The notes beneath the pieces were generated by a model. That model saw only the letters and a program-made list of their open reading frames with translations. It was not told the origin of the DNA and did not search any database. A stretch of 64,000 bases of DNA, taken from NCBI RefSeq assembly GCF_030711405.1, contig NZ_JAULSI010000017.1:37181-101180 (forward strand), in the 5' to 3' direction. Within the stretch, counting starts at the first letter, position 1, and each line of letters opens with the position of its first letter. Positions 1 through 7,696 of this stretch are shown one piece after another. This DNA comes from Massilia brevitalea (GTDB lineage Bacteria; Pseudomonadota; Gammaproteobacteria; Burkholderiales; Burkholderiaceae_D). Both the position numbers and the translations under genes were made by a program.

Positions 1-1
1 C

Positions 2-448
2 CGACAGCAGTTTCACTTCGAATTGCAGGGACTGGCCAGCCAGCGGGTGGTTGAAGTCGAACAGCGCGGCATCCTCGCCCATCTCGCGCAGCATGCCGGC
101 AAAGCGGCCGCCGCCGGGCGCGGCGAAGTCGACCAGGTCGCCCGCCTTGTAGTCGGCGTCGGGCACCGAGTTTTCGTCTAGCGTGGCTTTCGAGACCCAC
201 TGGATCAGTTCCGGGTTGCGCTCGCCGAACCCATCCGCGGCGCTGAGGGTGAAGGTCTTGTGCTCGCCTTCCGCCATGCCGAGCAGGCGTTCTTCGAGGA
301 AGGGCGCCAGCTGGTTCTGGCCCAGCATCAGGGTCGCGGGATTGGTGCCGAAGGTGGTGACGATGTCGGTGCCATCGGCGCTGGAAAGACGGTAGTGCAG
401 GGTCAGGTAAGCCGATTCGGTAACGACGGCCGGGGAAGCGTTGGACAT
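2..448 (-). CDS. fkpB: FKBP-type peptidyl-prolyl isomerase, SlpA/FkpB type (3' end cut by window edge)
   Basis: Predicted cytoplasmic peptidyl-prolyl cis-trans isomerase and folding chaperone. The 149 residues visible begin MSNASPAVV from the ATG at 448. They contain the FKBP core (LTLHYRLSSADGT), then the inserted flap region, then the signature FDFNHPLAGQSLQFEV typical of SlyD/SlpA proteins, where the segment returns to the FKBP fold. The gene runs leftwards off the window, so the C-terminus and the presence of a SlyD-like His-rich tail cannot be judged; SlpA is favoured because the region seen is only moderately charged. It is divergent from the RDD genes and has no visible operon partner here. 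Confidence 0.9.
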   Translation of the reverse strand, partial: MSNASPAVVTESAYLTLHYRLSSADGTDIVTTFGTNPATLMLGQNQLAPFLEERLLGMAEGEHKTFTLSAADGFGERNPELIQWVSKATLDENSVPDADYKAGDLVDFAAPGGGRFAGMLREMGEDAALFDFNHPLAGQSLQFEVKLLS

Positions 449-707
449 GTTCTTGGAAGTGACGGACACGATGACGGACAAGGCGCTATTGTAAGGCACT
501 GCCGCCCTTCCCGCCGCCGGGCGCTGCTTTTTTCGGCAGCAAGACCGGTGCATGACGTCGTTTTGATCCTGCGTGCCGCTCCTGCGCATCGACATGATGA
601 CGCACAAACATTCAAATTTTCATGCGCTCGAATAGGGATGCCAAGGTGCTGTCGCTGCTATCGTCGAATCCATTTCTAAGAGGCAATTTTATTATGGAGG
701 AAGCGTC

Positions 708-1196
708 ATGGCATCGAATGAATCGGATCTGGTATATGCGGGATTTTGGCAGCGCTTTGGCGCCTTGTTTCTGGACAGTTTACTCATTTACATTTTGTTG
801 TTCGTGATCCTGTTGATTTTCTTCGACATTGGCGACATCGCCAATCCGGAAGCCAGCCCCGGCCTTGCCGGCGTGCTGGTCCTGTATGCGCTTCCGCCGG
901 CGTTGATCATGACGTTCTGGATCAAGAAATCGGCGACACCGGGCAAGATGGCCATTGCTGCCGTCATCGTCGACGCAAGAACAGGCGGCAAGCCCACCAC
1001 GAAACAATTTCTCATCCGTTATCTCGGTTATGGACTATCCACGCTGCCCTGTTTTCTTGGCTACCTCTGGATTGTGTTCGACGCCCGTAAGCAAAGCTGG
1101 CACGACAAACTTGCCGATACCGTAGTGGTAAGGCGCAAGGCCGGCATGTCGGAACAAGTCCGTTTCGACAAGCCGCTGAATGAACCAGCCAGCTGA
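708..1196 (+). CDS. RDD family membrane protein (first of two)
   Basis: A 162-residue inner-membrane protein of the RDD family, whose biochemical role is generally unknown. The N-terminal Y-A-G-F-W-x-R-x-x-A-x-x-x-D motif at about residues 10-24 carries the conserved Arg and Asp. Three hydrophobic segments follow (about 22-45, 57-73 and 104-120). The family's second motif, ATPGKM, is at about residues 79-84, and the C-terminal W-H-D-K-L-A-x-T-x-V-V signature is near residues 134-145. The start is set by a strong GGAGGA at 696-701, seven bases before the ATG. A paralogue sharing all of these motifs follows about 110 bases downstream on the same strand, suggesting a local duplication and possibly co-transcription. 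Confidence 0.88.
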   Translation: MASNESDLVYAGFWQRFGALFLDSLLIYILLFVILLIFFDIGDIANPEASPGLAGVLVLYALPPALIMTFWIKKSATPGKMAIAAVIVDARTGGKPTTKQFLIRYLGYGLSTLPCFLGYLWIVFDARKQSWHDKLADTVVVRRKAGMSEQVRFDKPLNEPAS

Positions 1197-1303
1197 GGGC
1201 GCAGCGACATCGGCAGGGCGCTATGCGTTGTATTGCGTCTTGCCGATCATGATGCTACCGTTGCTCCGCACGGCCACCCGGCCGCTTTCCATGGAGCCAG
1301 CTG

Positions 1304-1771
1304 GTGCTTGATGAAACGCAATATGAATACGCCGGCTTCTGGATTCGCGTTGCCGCCGCCGTGATCGATTCCATCCTGGTGATGTTCATCGCCATTCCCT
1401 TGCTGATGGCCGTGTACGGCAGCGACTACTGGATGAGCGACCGCCTGATCCAGGGACCGGCCGACTTTCTCATTTCCTATGTACTACCGGCGATCGCGGT
1501 GATCGCCTTCTGGATCGCACGCGGCGCCACGCCGGGCAAGATGCTGCTCTCGACCCAGGTGGTCGATGCGAAAACCGGGCTGAAACCGACGCCCGGCCAG
1601 TCGATCGGCCGCTACTTCGGCTATTACGTGTCGACGATCCCGCTTGGGCTGGGCCTGCTGTGGGTGGCCCTCGATCCGAAAAAGCAAGGATGGCACGACA
1701 AGCTGGCGGGTACGGTCGTGATCCGGCGCAAGCAAATAACGCAGCCGGTGTCGTTTACACGCCAGTCCTGA
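1304..1771 (+). CDS. RDD family membrane protein (second copy, GTG start)
   Basis: A 155-residue paralogue of the preceding RDD protein with the same order of features: YAGFWIRVAAAVIDS at the N-terminus, three membrane segments, ATPGKM in the middle and GWHDKLAGTVVIRRK at the end. The start is taken as the GTG at 1304, because GGAG lies seven bases upstream (1293-1296) and a nearby ATG at 1291 is out of frame and soon stopped. Function is unknown beyond family membership. The paired RDD genes may form a hetero-oligomer, but that is inference. Confidence 0.82.
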   Translation: MLDETQYEYAGFWIRVAAAVIDSILVMFIAIPLLMAVYGSDYWMSDRLIQGPADFLISYVLPAIAVIAFWIARGATPGKMLLSTQVVDAKTGLKPTPGQSIGRYFGYYVSTIPLGLGLLWVALDPKKQGWHDKLAGTVVIRRKQITQPVSFTRQS

Positions 1772-1918
1772 CGCGCGCTGCGCCCCGCACACATCAGCGC
1801 CAGATCAGCACCGCCTTTTCCATGCTGCCCATAATCCTTGGCGGCGAGCCGTTCCGTGCCGTGCGCTGCAGCGCCGGGCGCCGGCCGCCTCCCCTTCCTT
1901 CATGATCCAAGGAGCAAC

Positions 1919-2590
1919 ATGGGTATCAACGACTGGCCGGAACAGGACCGGCCGCGCGAACGGCTGGCGCGCGAAGGCGCGGTGGCATTGTCGAATGCGG
2001 AACTGCTGGCGATCTTCCTGCGCGTGGGCGTGCGTGGACGTAACGCGGTGGAACTTGGCCAGCACATGCTGGAACACTTCGGCTCGCTGCAGCGCCTGCT
2101 GCACGCCACGCCGCAGGAATTTTCAGAAGTAAATGGCCTGGGCATGGCCAAGTACGCGCAATTGCAGGCGGTAATGGAACTGTCGCGCCGGGCCATCGCC
2201 GAACAATTCTTCCGCCAGGCCCTGTGCTCGCCCGATGTGGTGAAGAACTATCTGCGCGGCAAGTTCGGATTGCAGGCCTACGAATCGTTCGTGGTGCTGT
2301 TTGTCGACGTCAAGAACCGCCTCATCGATGCACAGGAAATGTTTCGCGGCACACTGACGCATACCAGCGTGTATCCACGCGAAGTGGTCAAGGCGGCGCT
2401 ACGCCGGAATGCCGCCGGCGTGATGCTGGCCCATAACCACCCGTCCGGCGAATGCGCACCCAGCGAGGCCGACCTCAGCCTGACCCATGCCCTGAGCCAG
2501 GCGCTGGCCCTGATCGACGTGCGCGTGCTCGACCATTTCGTAGTGGCAGGCACCCAGGTCCATTCGTTTGCCGAACACGGGCAGCTGTAA
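1919..2590 (+). CDS. radC: RadC family JAB/MPN-domain protein
   Basis: A 223-residue RadC-type protein, historically named for DNA repair though its true activity is unsettled. An N-terminal helix-hairpin-helix-like region (about residues 1-75, with LSNAELLAIFLRVG and FSEVNGLGMAKYAQL) precedes a JAMM metalloprotease-like domain. The zinc-site motif HNHPSG is at residues 172-177, followed by the conserved Ser and Asp of PSEAD. The frame is open upstream to 1838, but the ATG at 1919 is preferred: GGAG lies at 1911-1914 and homologues typically start with M-x-I-x-x-W-P-x-x-x-R-P-R-E-R. It is convergent with the next gene. Confidence 0.93.
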   Translation: MGINDWPEQDRPRERLAREGAVALSNAELLAIFLRVGVRGRNAVELGQHMLEHFGSLQRLLHATPQEFSEVNGLGMAKYAQLQAVMELSRRAIAEQFFRQALCSPDVVKNYLRGKFGLQAYESFVVLFVDVKNRLIDAQEMFRGTLTHTSVYPREVVKAALRRNAAGVMLAHNHPSGECAPSEADLSLTHALSQALALIDVRVLDHFVVAGTQVHSFAEHGQL

Positions 2591-2614
2591 CGGCGCGGCG
2601 CGGCTCAGACCGGC

Positions 2615-3058
2615 TTACTTACGCAGCAGGGCTTCGAACTTCCCCTGATCGAGGAACTTCGTGTAGCCACTGATCGTGGCGGACACCTCGGCGTTGGACA
2701 TCAGTTCCATCATCGCCACTTCGCCCAGCGAGCGGAAGGCCGACAGCATGCCCTGGCCGCCTTCGGCCTGCATGACCGCGCGCGATTGTTCGGCACAATT
2801 GTCGATCAGCAGGCGGGTCACCAGTTGGGCCATGCCCCTGTCGGCCTCGGTGCGGATGGCCGGGGTGATCGTGGTCAGCTTGCTCATTTCCGGATGGGCC
2901 GACATCGAAATGAAGATCCAGCGCGCCAGGTCGGTACGGTCCTTGCCGTTAGTGTTGCTTTTGAGGCATTCACCAAGTTGGTTAGTTACAGGATTAGCCA
3001 TGGCAGCTTGGGAAGTGATGAGTGCCAGACCCAGGAACAGACTTGGAAGGATGCGCAT
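2615..3058 (-). CDS. Secreted hypothetical protein, about 147 aa
   Basis: A 147-residue protein with a clear N-terminal signal peptide (MRILPSLFLGLALITSQAAMA, cleavage likely after AMA at about residue 21). The mature part is helical and mildly charged, with two cysteines (near residues 30 and 92) that could form a disulfide in the periplasm. No recognised catalytic motif was found, and I do not recognise the family with certainty. The gene is monocistronic, convergent with radC and divergent from rpmB. The divergent intergenic region of about 290 bases carries the rpmB promoter. Confidence 0.7.
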   Translation of the reverse strand: MRILPSLFLGLALITSQAAMANPVTNQLGECLKSNTNGKDRTDLARWIFISMSAHPEMSKLTTITPAIRTEADRGMAQLVTRLLIDNCAEQSRAVMQAEGGQGMLSAFRSLGEVAMMELMSNAEVSATISGYTKFLDQGKFEALLRK

Positions 3059-3276
3059 ATGCCGCTTTCTTTATCAAAAAGGAATTTAAAAGTGGCATTA
3101 CTTTAACATTTTGCGTTTTGGAAATACAAGCCGTGTTGCTTGTCGTTGACAACAGGCGATGCTGGCAATTGTCTGTTAACTGTTCAGTTAACCGCGTGAA
3201 AACAAGGCGCTAGCCCTGTTTTCACAATTGTTAAATTTAAGTCGGACCGCAAGACACCATTGTTTTTCGCAAGTGA

Positions 3277-3306
3277 TTGATTCCGCGATGGTTTTCACGC
3301 TATACT
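3277..3306 (+). promoter_or_regulatory. Likely sigma-70 promoter of rpmB-rpmG
   Basis: TTGATT at 3277-3282 and TATACT at 3301-3306 are separated by 18 bases. They predict a start near 3313 and a leader of about 37 nt before the rpmB ATG. A perfect 14-bp palindrome, TTCCGAATTCGGAA (3314-3327), lies at the start of this leader. Assigned by eye. Confidence 0.55.
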
Positions 3307-3349
3307 CTCGTTTTTCCGAATTCGGAAGTTTATTCTTAAGGAGTGCGCT

Positions 3350-3586
3350 ATGGCACGTGTCTGCCAAGTTACTGGCAAGGGAGTTATGGTTGGCAACAAC
3401 GTCTCCCACGCAAACAACAAAACGAAACGCCGTTTCCTGCCTAACCTGCAGAACCGTCGCATCTACGTCGAATCCGAAAACCGTTGGGTCTCGCTGCGTT
3501 TGTCGAACGCCGGCCTGCGCGTTATCGACAAGCTGGGCATCGACGCCGTTCTGGCCGACATGCGCGCTCGTGGCGAAAAAGTCTAA
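3350..3586 (+). CDS. rpmB: 50S ribosomal protein L28
   Basis: A 78-residue large-subunit ribosomal protein. It begins [29 protein letters not shown] in pieces typical of L28 ([19 protein letters not shown]), with the later W-V-S-L-R-L-S-x-x-G-L-R segment and full family length. AAGGAG at 3338-3343 sets the start. rpmG follows 13 bases downstream, and the pair ends in a rho-independent terminator, so they form a two-gene operon as in most proteobacteria. Confidence 0.98.
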   Translation: MARVCQVTGKGVMVGNNVSHANNKTKRRFLPNLQNRRIYVESENRWVSLRLSNAGLRVIDKLGIDAVLADMRARGEKV

Positions 3587-3599
3587 TTAGGGAGCTATC

Positions 3600-3767
3600 A
3601 TGGCAAAAACTGGCCGCGACAAAATCAAGCTGGAATCGACCGCAGGTACCGGTCACTTCTACACCACCACCAAGAACAAGCGCACGATGCCGGCGAAGAT
3701 GGAAATCATCAAATTCGACCCGAAAGCACGCAAGCACGTTCCGTACAAGGAAACCAAGATCAAGTAA
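3600..3767 (+). CDS. rpmG: 50S ribosomal protein L33
   Basis: A 55-residue ribosomal protein, [14 protein letters not shown] to [14 protein letters not shown], matching L33 in length and sequence. It has the Y-T-T-T-K-N-K-R core and lacks zinc-binding cysteines (the C-minus type, for which zinc is not required). GGGAG precedes the ATG and rpmB lies 13 bases upstream. The stop is followed within 25 bases by a terminator hairpin. Confidence 0.97.
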   Translation: MAKTGRDKIKLESTAGTGHFYTTTKNKRTMPAKMEIIKFDPKARKHVPYKETKIK

Positions 3768-3791
3768 TTGGTCCTGTTTCAGTACACGAAA

Positions 3792-3820
3792 AGCCGTCCA
3801 CGCAAATGGGCGGCTTTTTT
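3792..3820 (+). terminator. Rho-independent terminator of rpmB-rpmG
   Basis: An 8-bp stem AGCCGTCC / GGGCGGCT (one G-T pair) with an 8-base loop is followed by a run of six T. It sits 25 bases after the rpmG stop. Confidence 0.85.
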
Positions 3821-3854
3821 ATTGCCTGTTCCAGCCGCTACAACGGGCAGGGAC

Positions 3855-3880
3855 GAAAAAAAAGCGGGCAATGCCCGCTC
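3855..3880 (-). terminator. Rho-independent terminator of the PepA-like gene
   Basis: On the minus strand AGCGGGCAT/ATGCCCGCT pairs without an obvious loop gap and is followed by eight T. It lies just beyond the stop of the PEP-CTERM gene at 3905. Confidence 0.8.
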
Positions 3881-3904
3881 TTCTGTTGACCGCTTGCGCA
3901 GCGT

Positions 3905-4777
3905 TTATGCCTTGTTGGCACGCTTGCGTGCCGCGACGCCGGCGCCCAGCATGGCGATGCCGAACAGGGCCAGCGAACCCGGCTCCGGCACTTCGGTTGC
4001 CAGCTTGAACTGGCCATTGTTTGAGAACAGGAAGTATTGGCCCGACTTGTTCGCGTAGGTCGTGTTCTTCTTGCAGCCATTGCCTTTGAAGCCGGAGAAC
4101 TCGCACACCAGCTCATTGACCAGGGTCTGGGTCGGCTTGCCGATGTTGTTGGCGTTGGTAAAGGCAAACGACAGGATGGATTCCGTCGACAGATCCTTCC
4201 CTTTGCTGTTGAAGAAATAACCTTCTTTCAATGCGCCGACTTCGGCCGACGCCAGCACGCTGACCTGGCCATTCGAGGTCGGCTTGCCGCTTGCATCCAC
4301 CAGGCCGCCGCCGCCGGCGAGCACGTTGAACTTGGCGATCGCCGTACCCTGGTCGGCGCCATAGATGCCCACGGTCGAGGCGTATTGCTTGACCGGATTC
4401 TGGTACATGGTAATGGTGCCGCCCGTGAACGTGAAGGCGCCATTGAAGGTGCCGGTGCCGGTAGCCTGAAAGACCGCGCTGATGTTGCCGCCGGCATAGT
4501 TTGACGCAAACGAAGAGCCATTGCTGTCGGCCTGCATCAGGTTGAAGACGGCGTGTTCGACGAACGAGAAGGAATTCGTACCGGTCGGGGTCAGCTGGAT
4601 GAAGGCGTTGCCGTTGACGTCCAGGTATTCATTGATGGTCTGGCCCTTGGCAAAGCCGCCGCCATTAGGATTGAAGACCCAATCATTCATGACTGCGCTG
4701 TTTGCGGCAGCGTTGGCGTTGGCGAACGAAAAGGCCAGGGCGGCAACACAGGTCAGCTTGCTCAGGAGTTTCATCAT
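3905..4777 (-). CDS. PEP-CTERM protein, probably flocculation-associated PepA
   Basis: A 290-residue exported protein. It has a signal peptide (MMKLLSKLTCVAALAFSFA...), then NDWVFNPNGGGF, a threonine/asparagine/glycine-rich beta-type body, and a C-terminal PEP-CTERM sorting tail. The tail has VPEPGSLALFGIAML near residue 263, a short membrane segment, then the basic ARKRANKA end. The tail is recognised and processed by exosortase. The N-terminal region resembles the flocculation-associated PepA proteins of Zoogloea and relatives; this identification is from memory of the family. A sigma-54 -24/-12 element lies about 50 bases upstream, as known for PrsK/PrsR-controlled PEP-CTERM genes. Four cysteines sit near residues 226-240. 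The second Met (4774) is an equally good start. Confidence 0.85.
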   Translation of the reverse strand: MMKLLSKLTCVAALAFSFANANAAANSAVMNDWVFNPNGGGFAKGQTINEYLDVNGNAFIQLTPTGTNSFSFVEHAVFNLMQADSNGSSFASNYAGGNISAVFQATGTGTFNGAFTFTGGTITMYQNPVKQYASTVGIYGADQGTAIAKFNVLAGGGGLVDASGKPTSNGQVSVLASAEVGALKEGYFFNSKGKDLSTESILSFAFTNANNIGKPTQTLVNELVCEFSGFKGNGCKKNTTYANKSGQYFLFSNNGQFKLATEVPEPGSLALFGIAMLGAGVAARKRANKA

Positions 4778-4823
4778 TAGCTCTTTATTAGTGGAAAACG
4801 ATTTTGCGGATACGAAACTATAA

Positions 4824-4837
4824 GCAATTCCTGTGCC
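4824..4837 (-). promoter_or_regulatory. Sigma-54 (-24/-12) promoter of the PepA-like gene
   Basis: On the minus strand GGCAC-AGGAA-TTGC places GG and GC exactly ten bases apart and matches the RpoN consensus GGCAC-N5-TTGC. It is about 47 bases before the ATG at 4777. It implies enhancer-binding-protein control, probably by a PrsR-type regulator. Confidence 0.7.
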
Positions 4838-4956
4838 TAAAAATTATTTATCATTGGAATCAGTTACTTAAAGGAATCTCGGATGTATTGACATCAGGTG
4901 GTGTAAGAAAACTCGACAGTACCCATGCAGCTCGCATGACTTACCTGCCTGCTAAT

Positions 4957-4981
4957 AAAAAAACGGCTCCCGAAGGAGCCG
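4957..4981 (-). terminator. Rho-independent terminator of the desaturase gene
   Basis: On the minus strand CGGCTCC-TTCG-GGAGCCG, a stable UUCG tetraloop hairpin, is followed by seven T, 22 bases after the desaturase stop. Confidence 0.88.
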
Positions 4982-5002
4982 CTTTCTCAACGTGAAGCGC
5001 GC

Positions 5003-6211
5003 TTATGCGTAGCTGCGCAGACGCAACGAGAACTCCTGCAGCGACTTAATGCCCGAGGCTTCGGCACGGGCGCACCAGTCCTGCAATTGCTGCAGCAGCT
5101 GGTCGCGGGTCGAGTGCGAACGCTCCCAGATGGCGCCGAGTTCCACGCGCATCTGGTGCATGGTCTCCAGTGCCTTGCTGTGCTTGAACAGTTCGATCAG
5201 TTGGGCTTTTTGCGACAGTTCCAGCTTGCCCGGCTCGCGTTGCAACAGCTTGCGCGAGGATTTCAGGAAGCGCGCTTCGAGTTCGGCCTTGTGCTTCAGG
5301 TGCTCGAATTCCTCGTGGAAGGCGTGCTTGACCGACTTGGCATACTTGGCCATCACGTCGTAGCGGTTGGTGATCACCGACTGCAGGGTTTCCAGGTCGG
5401 CTACCGCTTTGTCCTTGGCCAGCCTCGGCTTTGGCGCAACTTTCTTCACTTTTGCCAGTCCAACCATTTCCATGGCGCGGATATAGGCCCAGCCAAGGTC
5501 GATTTCGTACCACTTGCTCGACAGCTTGGCCGAGGTGGCATAGGTGTGGTGGTTGTTGTGCAGCTCTTCGCCGCCGATCAGGATGCCCCACGGGAAGATG
5601 TTGGTGGCCGCATCGTTGCAATCGTAGTTGCGGTAACCCCACCAGTGGCCCAGGCCATTGATGATGCCGGCCGCGGTAATCGGGATCCACAGCATCTGGA
5701 TGGCCCAGATGCTGATGCCGATCACGCCGAACAGGATGAAATTAATCACCAGCAGAGCCGAGACGCCGGCCCAGCTGTAGCGGGTGTACACATTGCGCTC
5801 CATCCAGTCGTCCGGCGTGCCGTGACCGTACTTCTCCATCGTTTCCTTGTTCTTGCTCTCGACGCGATACAGCTCGGCGCCTTCCAGCAGCACTTTCTTG
5901 ATGCCGCGGGTTTGCGGGCTGTGCGGATCTTCCTCGGTATCGCACTTGGCGTGGTGCTTGCGGTGGATGGCAGCCCATTCCTTGGTCACCTGGCCCGTGG
6001 TCAGCCACAGCCAGAAGCGGAAGAAGTGGCTCGGAATCGCATGCAGTTCCAGCGCGCGGTGCGCCTGGTGACGGTGCAGGTAGATGGTGACGCCGGCGAT
6101 GGTGATATGGGTCACCACCAGCGTGTAGATCACGACTTCCCAGGCGCTCAGGCCGACGAGGCCGGTCGTCATGAATTCCAGCACCGAATGCAGGATATTG
6201 CTAAAGGTCAT
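5003..6211 (-). CDS. Membrane fatty acid (acyl-CoA/acyl-lipid delta-9 type) desaturase
   Basis: A 402-residue integral-membrane di-iron desaturase that introduces a double bond into saturated acyl chains. The three histidine boxes are all present: HRHQAH at 46-51, HRKHH at 83-87 and HNNHH at 218-222. Two pairs of membrane segments lie around residues 15-45, 60-73, 145-165 and 170-185. After the third box the protein continues with about 150 residues of charged helix (roughly 250-402) that are not part of the catalytic core. Similar long tails are known in betaproteobacterial desaturases, and their role is not known to me. Monocistronic, with its own terminator. Confidence 0.93.
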   Translation of the reverse strand: MTFSNILHSVLEFMTTGLVGLSAWEVVIYTLVVTHITIAGVTIYLHRHQAHRALELHAIPSHFFRFWLWLTTGQVTKEWAAIHRKHHAKCDTEEDPHSPQTRGIKKVLLEGAELYRVESKNKETMEKYGHGTPDDWMERNVYTRYSWAGVSALLVINFILFGVIGISIWAIQMLWIPITAAGIINGLGHWWGYRNYDCNDAATNIFPWGILIGGEELHNNHHTYATSAKLSSKWYEIDLGWAYIRAMEMVGLAKVKKVAPKPRLAKDKAVADLETLQSVITNRYDVMAKYAKSVKHAFHEEFEHLKHKAELEARFLKSSRKLLQREPGKLELSQKAQLIELFKHSKALETMHQMRVELGAIWERSHSTRDQLLQQLQDWCARAEASGIKSLQEFSLRLRSYA

Positions 6212-6398
6212 TACTGCTCCAAGTTAAGGTCAGACTGTACTGCGCGCCGATCTTTCTGTGAGGCAGTCGCGCGAGGCAGCGCGCACGCGCCGGCCAAACA
6301 ACCCCGCATTCTACGCACTTCTCATGACGCACGGCACGAACGGCGCACATAAATGCGCTTCTGTGCGAAACGTGCGCCATCTCGTTAATGAATATGCA

Positions 6399-7679
6399 CT
6401 AGGTTGATTGCGGTGCAGGCGGATTCTGCGGTGGCAGTCCGAGACGGATGGCGCCGGCATGTACCAGCGCATAGATGTTCCGGTTCACGGCCGAGATCAC
6501 GCCGCCGCTGCCCTTCTCCGGATCGACGATCGAAAAGCCCAGTTCGAGCTCATAGCCATGCGGTCCGAAGGCGTTCAGCTGTACCGAAGGCGCCGGCTCG
6601 GCCACCACGCGCTCGACCTCGTCGGCCTGGCGCGCCAGCAGCGCCATCACCTCGTTCAGGTCGCTGTCGTAGGCCACCGTGATCCTGGTGTTCAGGCGCA
6701 CCGCCTTATTCGTTCCCGACTGGTTTGTTACGACCCCGGTGATCAGCATCTCGTTCGGCAGCAGGGTCTGCGTACCGTCAAGCGCCTGCAGCACGGTGTA
6801 GCGGGTATTGATGCGCGCTACCCGGCCCGCATACTTGTCGACGGCGATCGGATCGCCGATCGACAAACTGCGCTCGAACAGGATGATGAAGCCGGACACA
6901 TAGTTACTGGCAATACGTTGCATGCCGAGACCAAGGCCGACACCGAGCGCACCGCCGAAGACCGACAACACCGTCAGGTCGAGCCCGACCAGGCCCAGGC
7001 TGACCAGCACCGATACCAGGATCAATATCGCCCGCCCCATGCGCGCCAGCACCACGCGCAGCGAGCTGTGCATGCCATCGAGGCGCATCAGGCGCTCCTC
7101 CAGCGTGGCGCCGGCCCACAGCGCCAGCATCATCAGGACGACGACGGAGGCGACTGCCTGTAGGATCGCCAGCAAGGACGCATGGTTCTTGCCAAGCGGG
7201 ATTTGCCGGTATTCGAGGAAATGCAGGATGTCGGGCCATTGCCCTGTGAGATACAGCGCAACGCCGACCCAGACCACCAGCGCCAGCACCTTCTCGAAGG
7301 TCTGCAGCGCGGTGCCGAGCGGGCCACGCCGCGCAAACACGCGCCGCAGCAGGTAGAACACCATGCGGATCAGGGCCATCGACGCAAACAGCGGCAAGGC
7401 CACGGCCAGCAGGTGCACGTTCTGGTACTGGGACAGGATGCCCTTGGCCAGCCACACGCCGCCGGTAATCAGGAGCGGCGCCAGTACGCGGCCGAAGCCT
7501 TCCACGCCGATACGGCGGATGGCCCCGGCGTTGTCGTCCTCGTGCAGCCAGTTGCGCCGGATCAGGCGCGCCAGCAGCAGGCCGACCAGCACCGCGGCAA
7601 CAATCGCCAGCGCCTGCCACAGGATGCGCGGGTTACTGATGTCCTCGAGCAGGTCCTGCAGCAGGTCGGTCAGCGGCAT
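6399..7679 (-). CDS. MscS-family mechanosensitive ion channel
   Basis: A 426-residue inner-membrane protein of the small-conductance mechanosensitive channel family, which opens on membrane tension after osmotic downshift. The N-terminal half has about five hydrophobic segments. The pore-lining TM3 and following beta domain are recognisable from FGGALGVGLGLGMQRIASNYVSG, then FERSLSIGDPIAV and the loop with LLPNEMLITGVVTNQS. It lacks the large periplasmic domain of MscK. The ATG at 7679 is preferred to the GTG at 7688. It follows rsmB on the same strand by about 17 bases and may be co-transcribed with purN-rsmB. Confidence 0.92.
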   Translation of the reverse strand: MPLTDLLQDLLEDISNPRILWQALAIVAAVLVGLLLARLIRRNWLHEDDNAGAIRRIGVEGFGRVLAPLLITGGVWLAKGILSQYQNVHLLAVALPLFASMALIRMVFYLLRRVFARRGPLGTALQTFEKVLALVVWVGVALYLTGQWPDILHFLEYRQIPLGKNHASLLAILQAVASVVVLMMLALWAGATLEERLMRLDGMHSSLRVVLARMGRAILILVSVLVSLGLVGLDLTVLSVFGGALGVGLGLGMQRIASNYVSGFIILFERSLSIGDPIAVDKYAGRVARINTRYTVLQALDGTQTLLPNEMLITGVVTNQSGTNKAVRLNTRITVAYDSDLNEVMALLARQADEVERVVAEPAPSVQLNAFGPHGYELELGFSIVDPEKGSGGVISAVNRNIYALVHAGAIRLGLPPQNPPAPQST

Positions 7680-7696
7680 GTTGCGCACGGTGGGGC

